DNA of 9,842 bases. It comes from Methanosarcinales archaeon. Its GTDB lineage: Archaea; Halobacteriota; Syntropharchaeia; Alkanophagales; Methanospirareceae. Where the stretch lies: positions 4,969 to 14,810 of the forward strand of contig JAODGF010000033.1 in assembly GCA_025464645.1 (NCBI GenBank). Reading direction: 5' to 3'. The notes under the pieces were generated by a model. That model saw only the letters and a program-made list of their open reading frames with translations, made no database searches and was not told the origin of the DNA. The translations under genes were made by a program, and so were the position numbers. Below, piece by piece: positions 1 to 6,513 of the stretch (positions within the stretch are counted from its first letter, which is position 1; each line of letters opens with the position of its first letter).

Positions 1-7
1 TTTTTCG

Positions 8-34
8 AAAGATTTTTCTTTTGATAAAATCTTT
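8..34. repeat. 9-bp perfect inverted repeat upstream of the methyltransferase gene
   Basis: AAAGATTTT (8-16) and AAAATCTTT (26-34) are exact reverse complements separated by 9 bases, and the right arm runs into further T and C bases. The repeat ends 18 bp before the ATG at 53. It could be a weak AT-rich terminator hairpin for a gene left of the window, or an operator for the gene at 53. I cannot decide between these, and AT-rich arms also arise by chance. Confidence 0.4.
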
Positions 35-52
35 TCTTACAGAAAGGGACCT

Positions 53-991
53 ATGGAACTGAACGAGCTATTAGGAATAGGGGATTTTACGCTGGTAGAA
101 GAGAGCTATGCAAATCAAAAAGGGATAGGCAGAACGCTTGAATATATGGGCAAAATCGAAGCCCGGGATGTAGTAGAAGCGATAAGGATATTTGCGGAGA
201 GAAGAGATAAAAGCAAAGATAAAGAGTTGGTCGGCATCGCCGTGCATGACAAAGATCTGGGCTTCTGGATTATCTTCACAGACGTTATCGCAGATATAAG
301 AAGTAAAGAACAATTTGAAGCACTTGCAAGTGAGATAAAATGCGCTAATGTAAGAGAAGTAGAGGTGAAGCGTGAGAAATTTCGTGAGGGAGTAATAGAA
401 TTTTATTCAGTCGGATTAGTAAACAGACTATTTTGCGATTGCAATTTGAATTTAAAGGAAGAGAGCTTTTATCCGAGGGAAAGGATAGAGGTATTAAAGA
501 AGGTATTAAGCGAATTTATAAGAGAGAATAACATAAATATAGGAGGAAATAAGAAAACACTTGAGATTGGATGTGGTGATGGTGGTGCAACGATTGCGCT
601 GCATGAATCAGGTATTTTTCCTATCACCGTGGATATAAACAAATGTGAGATTTGCAAAGGGTTAGAAGAGGGTGTATTAAAGCCCAAGCATAGCATCGTA
701 TTGGATTGCTCTGTTCTTTCATCCTTCTTCGATAAGGAGTTTGACGTTATATTTGGATTTATGGTTGGTAAGATTACACCTTTTGAACGATTCAACTGGG
801 AGAAGGTACTAAGAGAAGTTTCAAAGGTGCTAAAAAGTAAAGGAAAGGTGCTATTCACGGTTTCGAGCGAGGAAGAAGCGAGAATTGTGAATGAGATATT
901 AAATGATGAGTTTGAGGGTAAGATAAAAGAAAATAAAGAAAGTAACGGCTATCTCGACCACTGGCTGTATGTGGGTGAATTAAGAAAGTAA
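53..991 (+). CDS. Two-domain protein with C-terminal class I SAM-dependent methyltransferase
   Basis: 312 residues. The C-terminal half is a Rossmann-type methyltransferase. It shows the SAM-binding glycine-rich motif I LEIGCGDGG (residues 170-178), an acidic residue after the second strand (ITVDINK, about 191-197), the motif II region (EFDVIFGF, about 229-236) and the late strand VLKSKGKVLFTV (about 259-270). Residues 1 to about 140 form a separate charged alpha/beta region that I do not recognise; it carries a Cys pair at 128/130. The substrate cannot be read from the sequence. The ATG at 53 follows an AGGGA purine stretch (45-49), and no better in-frame start is seen. The gene converges on the small zinc-finger gene and lies upstream of ycaO, so a role in protein modification is possible but is only inference. 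The methyltransferase fold is confident; the function is unknown. Confidence 0.8.
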   Translation: MELNELLGIGDFTLVEESYANQKGIGRTLEYMGKIEARDVVEAIRIFAERRDKSKDKELVGIAVHDKDLGFWIIFTDVIADIRSKEQFEALASEIKCANVREVEVKREKFREGVIEFYSVGLVNRLFCDCNLNLKEESFYPRERIEVLKKVLSEFIRENNINIGGNKKTLEIGCGDGGATIALHESGIFPITVDINKCEICKGLEEGVLKPKHSIVLDCSVLSSFFDKEFDVIFGFMVGKITPFERFNWEKVLREVSKVLKSKGKVLFTVSSEEEARIVNEILNDEFEGKIKENKESNGYLDHWLYVGELRK

Positions 992-1033
992 TTACGTACG
1001 CAGACGCTCTTCCCTTTTTACTCCTCGTTTAAT

Positions 1034-1270
1034 TCATCCCGCTCCAGTACCTTCTGCTGCTCCCATGTCCACCTCTGTTTCCAGTTCGGCTTCGTAACAT
1101 TCCGCGCAGAGAATTCTACCTCGAACTTCTATGTAATCCCCTTCTTCCACTTCTTTACCACACTTTGAACACGTTGCATGCGAAAATATCCGCTCTTTCC
1201 TTCCACCTTCTTCTTTATCTGCTTTCTCTGCCTCTCTTTCCATCCAACTTTTCTTCTTTTCTCCTGCCAT
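1034..1270 (-). CDS. Small Cys4 zinc-finger protein, hypothetical
   Basis: 78 residues starting at the ATG at 1270; a longer reading from 1300 adds ten residues but would run back through the AT-rich promoter region. The first 30 residues are highly charged and Lys/Glu-rich. They are followed by a CxxC (C34, C37) and a second CxxC (C55, C58) spaced 17 residues apart, which would bind one zinc in a LIM- or zinc-ribbon-like knuckle. The C-terminus is Gly/Ala/Glu-rich and probably disordered. There are no membrane segments. It is divergent from ycaO and shares its upstream region, so the two may be co-regulated. The role is unknown: it could bind nucleic acid or be an adaptor protein. Confidence 0.65.
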   Translation of the reverse strand: MAGEKKKSWMEREAEKADKEEGGRKERIFSHATCSKCGKEVEEGDYIEVRGRILCAECYEAELETEVDMGAAEGTGAG

Positions 1271-1279
1271 TTGTAAAGT

Positions 1280-1316
1280 ATAATTATAAATTTCTTTCAT
1301 TATATATAAAAGGTGA
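1280..1316. promoter_or_regulatory. Divergent promoter region between the zinc-finger gene and ycaO, with ycaO RBS
   Basis: The 53 bp between the two starts hold two TATA-like stretches. On the + strand, TATAATTATAAATTT (about 1279-1293) sits roughly 25 bp before a possible ycaO transcript start. The symmetrical TTATATATAA (about 1300-1309) is placed to serve the minus-strand gene that starts at 1270. AGGTGAT (1311-1317) matches the archaeal Shine-Dalgarno core and lies 6 bp before the ATG at 1324. This fixes the ycaO start and excludes the 53 extra upstream codons that are open in the same frame. Confidence 0.55.
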
Positions 1317-1323
1317 TGTTGAG

Positions 1324-2544
1324 ATGAAAATAAAGCTTAAGCGAACGCCAAAGAGGTATTTCTTTGATACACATCGCGCTTTAATGCCTGACGAGACGTT
1401 GGTCGAGGTGGAAAAACTGAAAGAGAAAGTAGGGATAACAAGGATGGAAGATATTACGGGACTTGATAAGCTCAATATACCTGTCTATTCAGCGAGCAGA
1501 CCGGGAGCAAAAGAAGGAGCTGTTTCGCTCTATGCCGGAAAAGGTCTGACAAGAGAGCAAGCGAGGGTGTCGGTCATCATGGAAGCAATAGAAAGATACT
1601 CAGCGGAAATAAAAGCCAGAGATCGGGCTAATTTTTTGTTTGAACCATACGATGAAGAAGACGAAAGAGAAAAAGTGGACCCTGCTTCTCTTATATTGAG
1701 CAAGCTTTCCACCTTCAGCCCGGGTTCGAAATTGGAGTGGTGTGTGGGCTATGACCTTTTAAGAGCGGAAGAAGTTCTCGTCCCTGCGAATGCTGTTTTT
1801 CATCCCTACGTATCAAATAGGGGAGGAAGGCTGTTTAGAAGTGACAGCAACGGTATAGCATCGGGGAATAACCTTGAGGAAGCTATTTTTCATGGGATTA
1901 CGGAAGTAATAGAGCGAGATGCATTAAGTTATGTAGAGCTGAAGAAGCGCGCGGGTAAACAAAAACAAATAGAAATTGGTGAAGGTGATGGAATGCTATT
2001 CGAGTTGAAGAAGAGATTTGAATCCGCAGGTATTGTCCCCTATTTCTGGTATATCCCCTCAGACACGGGATTTGCAACGGTCGCGCTTGCTTTAGACTCC
2101 GAATCAAAGGACGCTTCCTTGCTTGTTTATGGCGCAGGGGCGCATAGTGACCCAAGAATAGCAGCGATAAGAGCGATAACAGAAGCCGCGCAATCCCGGC
2201 TTATGCAGATAGAGAGTGCGAGGAGGGATGCGATGAAAGCGGCATTGGCGAGGGTAATGAGTTACGAAGAGGTAAAAAAGAGAAATAGGCATTGGTTTGA
2301 AGACAAGAGCAAGGATAAAGGAGAGGAAGAAAAAGTGGGATTAGATGAACTTCCCAACCTGGCGACTGATACAATAGATGGCGATATAGAGATTGCACTT
2401 GAAAAACTGAGGCGGGTAGTGGACCGCGTGATAGTGGTGGATTTAACGAGGGAGGAAATAGGTGTTCCTGTTGTAAGGGTGATTATTCCGGGATTTGAGG
2501 TATATGCGAGGAATCCGGAAAGAGTAGGGAATCGGTATAGGTAA
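1324..2544 (+). CDS. ycaO: YcaO family ATP-dependent enzyme, probable McrA glycine thioamidation protein
   Basis: 406 residues, the usual size for stand-alone archaeal YcaO proteins. The three ATP/Mg-binding signatures of the fold are visible: MEAIER at 86-91, EAIFHGITEVIERDA at 186-200 (E194, E197, R198), and EAAQSR at 287-292. The conserved SDSNGIASG stretch (173-181) precedes the second motif. The C-terminus ends in IPGFE...NPERVGNR, as I recall for the methanogenesis-marker-1 group. YcaO enzymes activate an amide oxygen with ATP; in methanogens this type, usually with TfuA, converts a McrA glycine to thioglycine. TfuA is not encoded here. Residues 320-345 are a charged, probably disordered insert. 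The YcaO family is certain; the McrA substrate is inferred from family and context, and another thioamide or azoline substrate remains possible. Confidence 0.9.
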   Translation: MKIKLKRTPKRYFFDTHRALMPDETLVEVEKLKEKVGITRMEDITGLDKLNIPVYSASRPGAKEGAVSLYAGKGLTREQARVSVIMEAIERYSAEIKARDRANFLFEPYDEEDEREKVDPASLILSKLSTFSPGSKLEWCVGYDLLRAEEVLVPANAVFHPYVSNRGGRLFRSDSNGIASGNNLEEAIFHGITEVIERDALSYVELKKRAGKQKQIEIGEGDGMLFELKKRFESAGIVPYFWYIPSDTGFATVALALDSESKDASLLVYGAGAHSDPRIAAIRAITEAAQSRLMQIESARRDAMKAALARVMSYEEVKKRNRHWFEDKSKDKGEEEKVGLDELPNLATDTIDGDIEIALEKLRRVVDRVIVVDLTREEIGVPVVRVIIPGFEVYARNPERVGNRYR

Positions 2545-2630
2545 AAAAAGACGCCGCGCTGATTGCCGAAAAAGGTTTGTGTATTAGGAAGGAACATTCA
2601 CCGCCTGTTTAGGTATGATGTTGTACCTCA
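2545..2630. other. Intergenic gap between ycaO and the hicA remnant
   Basis: This is an 86-bp spacer between convergent genes. It contains overlapping short inverted repeats: AGGTA (2611-2615) with TACCT (2624-2628), and ATGATG (2615-2620) with CATCAT (2629-2634). Either could form a small hairpin near the 3' ends, but neither is followed by a T-run on either strand. I see no credible gene. Confidence 0.4.
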
Positions 2631-2777
2631 TCATAACAACTCACGGAACTCCTCAACACTTATTTCAGCATCCCTTAACAGTTTTCTTAATAGCCCTTTG
2701 CCAAGCACTTTGTGTTTTGGGATCGTTAGCGGCTTCTTGCCTTTGTCAGATTTATGTTTCATACGGATATGACTTCC
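2631..2777 (-). pseudogene. hicA: Truncated HicA-type mRNA interferase toxin remnant
   Basis: From the ATG at 2762, which overlaps the hicB TGA as ATGA, the minus strand encodes 43 residues ending KHKVLGKGLLRKLLRDAEIS and then VEEFRELL. This matches the C-terminal half of HicA (YcfA family), including the Pro-x-His near the middle and the 'aeIsveEF' tail. HicA is normally 60-85 residues and cleaves RNA with a histidine in a Gly-Ser-His motif. That motif is present in frame at 2777-2763 (codons G-S-H-I-R, then the ATG) but is preceded by a TAA, and no start codon lies between them. The first 20-30 residues are missing. The product from 2762 would lack the catalytic His, so the toxin is probably inactive unless a -1 shift from hicB joins YHK to GSH. 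Confidence 0.72.
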
Positions 2778-2998
2778 TTATGGTAGCTGAACTCCTGGAT
2801 TGTATCAAGCTGTTCCACAATTTCTTCCTTCTGTTCTTCAAGGCACAGTTCAATCACTTCGTGTATGTTTTTCAATGCCTCATCGAGTGTTTTCCCCTGT
2901 GTATAGCATCCCTGAAGAAGCGGGCATTCAACCACAAAGAACCCATCTTCATCCTTCTCCACAAGAACAGGGAGATGAATTTTTTTAGCTCCTGCCAT
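2759..2998 (-). CDS. hicB: HicB family antitoxin
   Basis: 79 residues from the ATG at 2998; a TTG two codons upstream is a less likely start. Residues 8-60 show the HicB partial RNase H-like fold: a first strand (IHLPVLVEKDEDGFFVVECP), the conserved LQGCYTQGKTLDEAL turn and helix, then a helix (NIHEVIELCLEEQKEE). HicB blocks HicA and often represses its own operon; this small type has no obvious C-terminal DNA-binding domain. The last residues (HKEVISV) are encoded by the same bases that read Gly-Ser-His-Ile-Arg in the hicA frame. The true HicB C-terminus may therefore have been replaced by out-of-frame toxin sequence after a deletion. The HicB fold is well supported; activity as an antitoxin to the damaged neighbour is doubtful. 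Confidence 0.85.
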   Translation of the reverse strand: MAGAKKIHLPVLVEKDEDGFFVVECPLLQGCYTQGKTLDEALKNIHEVIELCLEEQKEEIVEQLDTIQEFSYHKEVISV

Positions 2999-3002
2999 TT
3001 TC

Positions 3003-3043
3003 AATCCCCGTTTTAATATCTCTTTTCCTCCTTAAATATATTT
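3003..3043 (-). promoter_or_regulatory. Probable hicB promoter and leader
   Basis: On the minus strand AAATATATTTAAG (3043-3031) is a good archaeal TATA box, placing transcription start near 3010, about a dozen bases before the ATG at 2998. GGGGAT (3009-3004) may act as a weak Shine-Dalgarno. A better AAGGAGG (3034-3028) exists but is about 30 bases too far upstream. Confidence 0.4.
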
Positions 3044-3208
3044 GAAGCAAATATGCCGGTGCTTCAACTAAATGCTCCTTAAACCATTCCATCATTGGCT
3101 ACATTCATCGCTTATTAGCATTTGATGTTACGTTTGTTTTAAAAAATCAGATAATTTTAATGAATATAAAGTTTTTTAGCATCTCACTATTGGAACGATT
3201 AAAAAAAA
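3044..3208. other. AT-rich intergenic stretch without a recognisable gene
   Basis: This stretch lies between the hicB promoter and the promoter of the zinc protein at 3260. It is divergent spacer, rich in short A and T runs (for example around 3139-3175). I see no supported reading frame, tRNA-like fold or direct repeat in it. Confidence 0.4.
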
Positions 3209-3249
3209 CGAAAAATTTAAATAATCATAAATTCCATAATTATAGGGGG
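3209..3249 (+). promoter_or_regulatory. Promoter and RBS of the 86-residue zinc protein
   Basis: CGAAAA followed by ATTTAAATA (about 3209-3224) has the layout of a BRE plus TATA box. A start site near 3243-3250 would give a very short leader. The G-run GGGGG at 3245-3249 is the only Shine-Dalgarno-like element, 10 bp before the ATG at 3260. The ATG at 3250 is out of frame with the gene. Confidence 0.5.
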
Positions 3250-3259
3250 ATGAAAAAAA

Positions 3260-3520
3260 ATGGCAGAAGGACGTTGTTATGTATGCAATCAGATGTTTTC
3301 AGCGAAGGACAAGGACACAGTAGTAGAGAAAGTAGTTGAACACATGATGGGAGAGCATCATGGTTGGATCTGGGGTGATGCGATGCAGACGAAAAATACG
3401 TTTGAAAAATGCCCGGTATGCGGAGCTGCTTTAGGGCATCTCTATGCCAAGTGCCCCAACTGTGGTGCGGATCTCATCGAGCAATATGCGATACTGAAGG
3501 CAAGGGCATACGTACGCTAA
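3260..3520 (+). CDS. Small protein with two zinc-binding modules, hypothetical
   Basis: 86 residues, soluble. Module one: C6 and C9 (CYVC), then a helix ending in H28 and H33/H34 (EHMMGEHHGW). This C2H2-like arrangement recalls DUF1059-type small zinc proteins. Module two is a zinc ribbon: CPVCG (C51, C54) and CPNCG (C65, C68). The aromatic GWIWGD stretch links the two. There are no membrane or signal segments. It has its own TATA box and a strong downstream terminator, so it is probably a single-gene transcript. Two metal sites in a tiny protein suggest nucleic-acid or protein contact, but I do not recognise a named family and assign no function. Confidence 0.8.
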   Translation: MAEGRCYVCNQMFSAKDKDTVVEKVVEHMMGEHHGWIWGDAMQTKNTFEKCPVCGAALGHLYAKCPNCGADLIEQYAILKARAYVR

Positions 3521-3541
3521 AGTAAAAATAGGAGGTTAAGA

Positions 3542-3572
3542 AGGGGGGCTCATACGAGCCCTCTTATTTTTT
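3542..3572 (+). terminator. Hairpin followed by T-run, terminator of the zinc protein gene
   Basis: GGGCTC (3546-3551) and GAGCCC (3556-3561) pair perfectly around an ATAC loop. The stem extends outward to about ten pairs with two G-U pairs. It is followed immediately by ATTTTTT (3566-3572). It lies 21 bp after the stop of the gene ending at 3520 and between convergent genes. The T-run is on the + strand only, so it would serve the rightward transcript. Confidence 0.7.
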
Positions 3573-3603
3573 CCCCTACTGTGTTATCTGCGTCTAAATT
3601 AAT

Positions 3604-4047
3604 TCACAACTCAACCTTAAGCTCTTCCTTCAGCGTTTTTAGCACCAGTTCTGCATCCATGCTTTCCACACCTTCGATTTCTTTTATCCTCTCGATAATA
3701 ATTCCACATTTATCATAACCAACGCACTTAGAGATGACAATCAGATCACAATCGCCAGTTACGTGGTGAACGCAACAACTCTCTGCCATTTTCGCTACCG
3801 CTTCCCCCACCTCTTCAATACTATTATATCCCGGCTTGGTTTTTATCTTTGTGATGAGCGTGATCATGCCGAGTTTAGAGGAATTGAGAACCGCAGTATA
3901 ACCACAAATAATCCCTTTTTCCGTTAGCCTTTTCACTCTCTCGCTTACAGTGGCAGTGCTTACTCCTATCCTCTGCGCAATCTTTGTGAAAGAATTGCGA
4001 GAATCCAACTGCAGTTCTTTCAATATCTTCTTATCTAATTCGTCCAT
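3604..4047 (-). CDS. Lrp/AsnC family transcriptional regulator with Cys/His-rich effector domain
   Basis: 147 residues, the normal family length. The N-terminus (residues 1-50) is the winged helix-turn-helix: DELDKKILKELQLDSRNSFT leads into the recognition helix IGVSTATVSERVKRLTEKGII. Residues 60-145 are the RAM effector/oligomerisation domain, with the hallmark VTGDCDLIV (96-104) and a final strand near ELVLKTLKEE. This family binds promoters as dimers to octamers and responds to amino acids or other small ligands. Unusually, the effector face carries C91, C92, H94, H95, C100, C108 and C114, which could bind a metal or respond to redox. The gene starts 10 bp after hdrA, has no clear Shine-Dalgarno of its own, and is probably translationally coupled at the end of the tbp-mvhD-hdrA run. 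The regulatory target is unknown. Confidence 0.9.
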   Translation of the reverse strand: MDELDKKILKELQLDSRNSFTKIAQRIGVSTATVSERVKRLTEKGIICGYTAVLNSSKLGMITLITKIKTKPGYNSIEEVGEAVAKMAESCCVHHVTGDCDLIVISKCVGYDKCGIIIERIKEIEGVESMDAELVLKTLKEELKVEL

Positions 4048-4057
4048 TTTTCATTTA

Positions 4058-6031
4058 CTATGCGAATGCAAACAAATTCTTCACCTGTGCCTCCATCTGC
4101 TTGTTTTTGAAATGCCGCTGCTCCATAGCACCCACGGGGCATGTCGCCGCACAGGTGCCGCAACCTTTGCATATCGCTTCCACAACCATCACCCTGTTCT
4201 CTTTCTCGTCCAGCGTTATCGCGCCGTACGGACAGACATCCACACATAGCCCACACCCTATGCAGCTCTCATCCGAAGCTGCCGTTATCCCTTCTATTTT
4301 TGTCTTTCCCGCGACGAGCAATCTCGCCGCCCGTGATGCTGCTCCACTACCCTGCGCAACTGCAAATGGTATGTCTTTCGGACCTGATACACTTCCTGCG
4401 ACAAATACACCCCCTAACACGGTGTCTACCGGTCCCAACTTCGGATGTGCTTCCATAAGCAAACCATCCGCAGCGCGTGGTATTTTCAGCATCTTCGATA
4501 TCTTCTCTATATCCTTATGCGGCACGATGCCCGTGCCGAGAACCACCAAATCAACTTCTATATTCCTTACCTCGCCCTTCAGCGTATCCTCCACCCTTAT
4601 CACCAAATTCCCATTCTCGAGCTCTATCACTTCTGATGGCAATCCGCGGATGAATCTTATACCAATGTCTCTTGCACGGGTATAAAACTCCTCATAACCC
4701 CTGAACGGGGCTCTTATGTCCATATAAAATAGATAACATGAAATCTCCGGACGCTTCTCCTTCAGCAGAATCGCATTCTTCATGTTAAACATGCAGCAAA
4801 CCCCGCCGGAGCAATGAACGTTTGTTTTAACGTCTCGAGAGCCAACGCAATTGATGAACCCCAGCCGCATAGGCTCCTTACAATCCGAAGGTCTTATAAC
4901 ATGCCCTTCCGTAGGACCTGCGGCATTTAAAAGCCGCTCAAATTCCATCGTTGTTATCACATTATCATATATCCCGTATCCATAATCGTTTCTCTGCTCC
5001 GGGTCATAGGTTACGGACCCAGGCGCCACGATTATCACACCTGCTTTCACCTTACTATATCTCTTCACCTGCGAGAAATCTATCGCATCCCTATCGCACG
5101 CTTTTATACATGCTTTGCACTCTTTACCTTCGCTTCTCAAACAATTTTCCAAATCTATCACTGCACGTAGAGGAACAGCCTGAGGGAAAGGCACGTATGC
5201 CGCTCCTCGCGTCCCGAATCCTTCGTTGAAGTCGTATGGCACTTCCACCGGGCATTTCTCCGCGCACTGCGCACACCCGTTACATTTATCCATATCTATA
5301 TACCTCGGCTTGTGTTCTATCGTGACTTCAAAATTACCCACAAATCCCGCCACCTCCACCACCTCTGAATAAGACATTATCTCAATGTTCTCATTACGTG
5401 CTACCTCAACCATCTTAGGACCCAGGATGCAGATAGAGCAGTCATTCGTCGGAAACACTTTGTCAAATCGAGCCATCCTGCCTCCAATCGAAGGCTCCTT
5501 CTCCACCAGATATACATGGAATCCCATGTCTCCAAGGTCCATCGCCGCTTGCATTCCCGCAACTCCTGCACCTATAACCACCACATTCGGATTCACTGTA
5601 ACTTCTGATTCCTCCAGCGGCTCTAACAACTTAGCACGATAAACACCCATCCGGACCAGGTCCTTCGCTTTCTTCGTTGCTCCTTCCGCGTCCCACATAT
5701 GCATCCAACTGCACTGGTCACGGATGTTAACAAACTCTAAAAGATACTGATTCAGTCCCGCCTCCTCACAGCACACTCTAAAAGTAGGTTCGTGTGTCTT
5801 TGGCGTGCATGCCGCGACTACCACACGATTCAAATTATATCTGCGAATATGCTCTTGTATGTCCGCCTGTCCAGAATCTGAACACGTGAACTTGTTCACA
5901 GATGAACAAACAACCCCGGGCAATGTCGCTGCATATCTCGCCACGTCATCACAATCCACAACCCCGCCTATGTTCACACCGCATCTGCACACAAACACGC
6001 CTATTCTTTCTTCGCCTTCTTTCTCTCCCAT
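4058..6031 (-). CDS. hdrA: Heterodisulfide reductase subunit A, FAD and iron-sulfur protein
   Basis: 657 residues from the ATG at 6031. This start is preceded by AAAGGGAG at a proper distance and clears the mvhD stop; the in-frame ATG at 6079 would overlap mvhD. HdrA carries the FAD that bifurcates electrons between ferredoxin and, through HdrBC, CoM-S-S-CoB. Visible parts in order: an N-terminal Cys-rich segment (FVCRCG, 13-18); the FAD-binding GAGVAG (154-159) with the HdrA signature TNDCSICILGPKM (195-207); a 4Fe-4S motif C250/C253/C256/C260; a second set at C297/C305/C308/C312; the reductase domain to about 575; and a C-terminal pair of 4Fe-4S motifs (C590/C593/C596/C600 and C621/C624/C627/C631). 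It lies 19 bp after mvhD, the usual electron-delivery partner. hdrBC are not in the window. No frameshift or missing cluster cysteine is seen. Confidence 0.96.
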   Translation of the reverse strand: MGEKEGEERIGVFVCRCGVNIGGVVDCDDVARYAATLPGVVCSSVNKFTCSDSGQADIQEHIRRYNLNRVVVAACTPKTHEPTFRVCCEEAGLNQYLLEFVNIRDQCSWMHMWDAEGATKKAKDLVRMGVYRAKLLEPLEESEVTVNPNVVVIGAGVAGMQAAMDLGDMGFHVYLVEKEPSIGGRMARFDKVFPTNDCSICILGPKMVEVARNENIEIMSYSEVVEVAGFVGNFEVTIEHKPRYIDMDKCNGCAQCAEKCPVEVPYDFNEGFGTRGAAYVPFPQAVPLRAVIDLENCLRSEGKECKACIKACDRDAIDFSQVKRYSKVKAGVIIVAPGSVTYDPEQRNDYGYGIYDNVITTMEFERLLNAAGPTEGHVIRPSDCKEPMRLGFINCVGSRDVKTNVHCSGGVCCMFNMKNAILLKEKRPEISCYLFYMDIRAPFRGYEEFYTRARDIGIRFIRGLPSEVIELENGNLVIRVEDTLKGEVRNIEVDLVVLGTGIVPHKDIEKISKMLKIPRAADGLLMEAHPKLGPVDTVLGGVFVAGSVSGPKDIPFAVAQGSGAASRAARLLVAGKTKIEGITAASDESCIGCGLCVDVCPYGAITLDEKENRVMVVEAICKGCGTCAATCPVGAMEQRHFKNKQMEAQVKNLFAFA

Positions 6032-6050
6032 TTTTTCTCCCTTTTTTGTG

Positions 6051-6497
6051 TTAATCTCGCGCAATCTCATGGTTTTCACATCGGTTCAATTGAGACTTTA
6101 TTGGCGAAGGACCTAACTCCTTTATCTCCTCTGTAAACTCTTGCATCACCTCTGCAAACTTCATTCCTTCTGATGCGGAAATCCATTCCAGGCGAAGCCT
6201 CTCTGCTCCAAGCCCTAAATACTCCAACGCTTTCCTTGTATCTCCCACTCTTTGCTCTGCATTCAGGTTACCCGAGACGTAATGACAATCCCCTGGATGG
6301 CAACCCGTAACAATGACGCCATCAGCACCGTTCTTAAACGCATCGAAGATAAAAACGGGATCTACTCTTCCAGAGCACATTACTCTTACTATCCGCACCC
6401 CCGGTGGATATTGATAGCGTGATACCCCTGCGAGGTCTGCACCTGCATAAGAGCACCAGTTACAGCAAAAAGCTACTATTTTTGGCTCAAACTCCAT
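6051..6497 (-). CDS. mvhD: MvhD/HdrD-type [2Fe-2S] electron-transfer subunit
   Basis: 148 residues, close to the family's usual length of about 140. Conserved cysteines are in place: AFCCNWCSYAGAD (C11, C12, C15), the MCSGR motif (C41), and GCHPGDCHY (C66, C71). MvhD passes electrons from a hydrogenase, or from a formate or F420-dependent partner, to the FAD of HdrA; the adjacent hdrA supports this. The C-terminal 20 residues (after ELGP) are a loose tail beyond the expected fold. The gene starts 16 bp after tbp ends. The spacer is almost entirely A and T, with no Shine-Dalgarno, so start is by coupling or from an internal promoter giving a nearly leaderless transcript. No hydrogenase large or small subunit gene is present nearby, so its electron source is unknown. 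Confidence 0.94.
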   Translation of the reverse strand: MEFEPKIVAFCCNWCSYAGADLAGVSRYQYPPGVRIVRVMCSGRVDPVFIFDAFKNGADGVIVTGCHPGDCHYVSGNLNAEQRVGDTRKALEYLGLGAERLRLEWISASEGMKFAEVMQEFTEEIKELGPSPIKSQLNRCENHEIARD

Positions 6498-6513
6498 TTT
6501 TTATACTTTTATT

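Noticed and set aside
1165..1323. Upstream extension of the ycaO frame by 53 codons
   Set aside because: It lies mostly antisense to the zinc-finger gene, has unlike composition, and the Shine-Dalgarno at 1311-1317 clearly selects the ATG at 1324.
2563..3016. Plus-strand frames of 62-133 residues across the hicBA region
   Set aside because: They are antisense to the recognisable HicB and HicA sequences and resemble no protein family.
4101..4685. Plus-strand 194-residue frame and similar long frames opposite hdrA
   Set aside because: They are mirror frames of a conserved, cluster-binding HdrA; their Ser/Pro/Thr-rich composition is typical of antisense reading.
6032..6079. Longer hdrA start at 6079
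   Set aside because: It would overlap the mvhD stop and add a Lys/Arg-rich stretch not seen in HdrA; the ATG at 6031 has a proper ribosome site.
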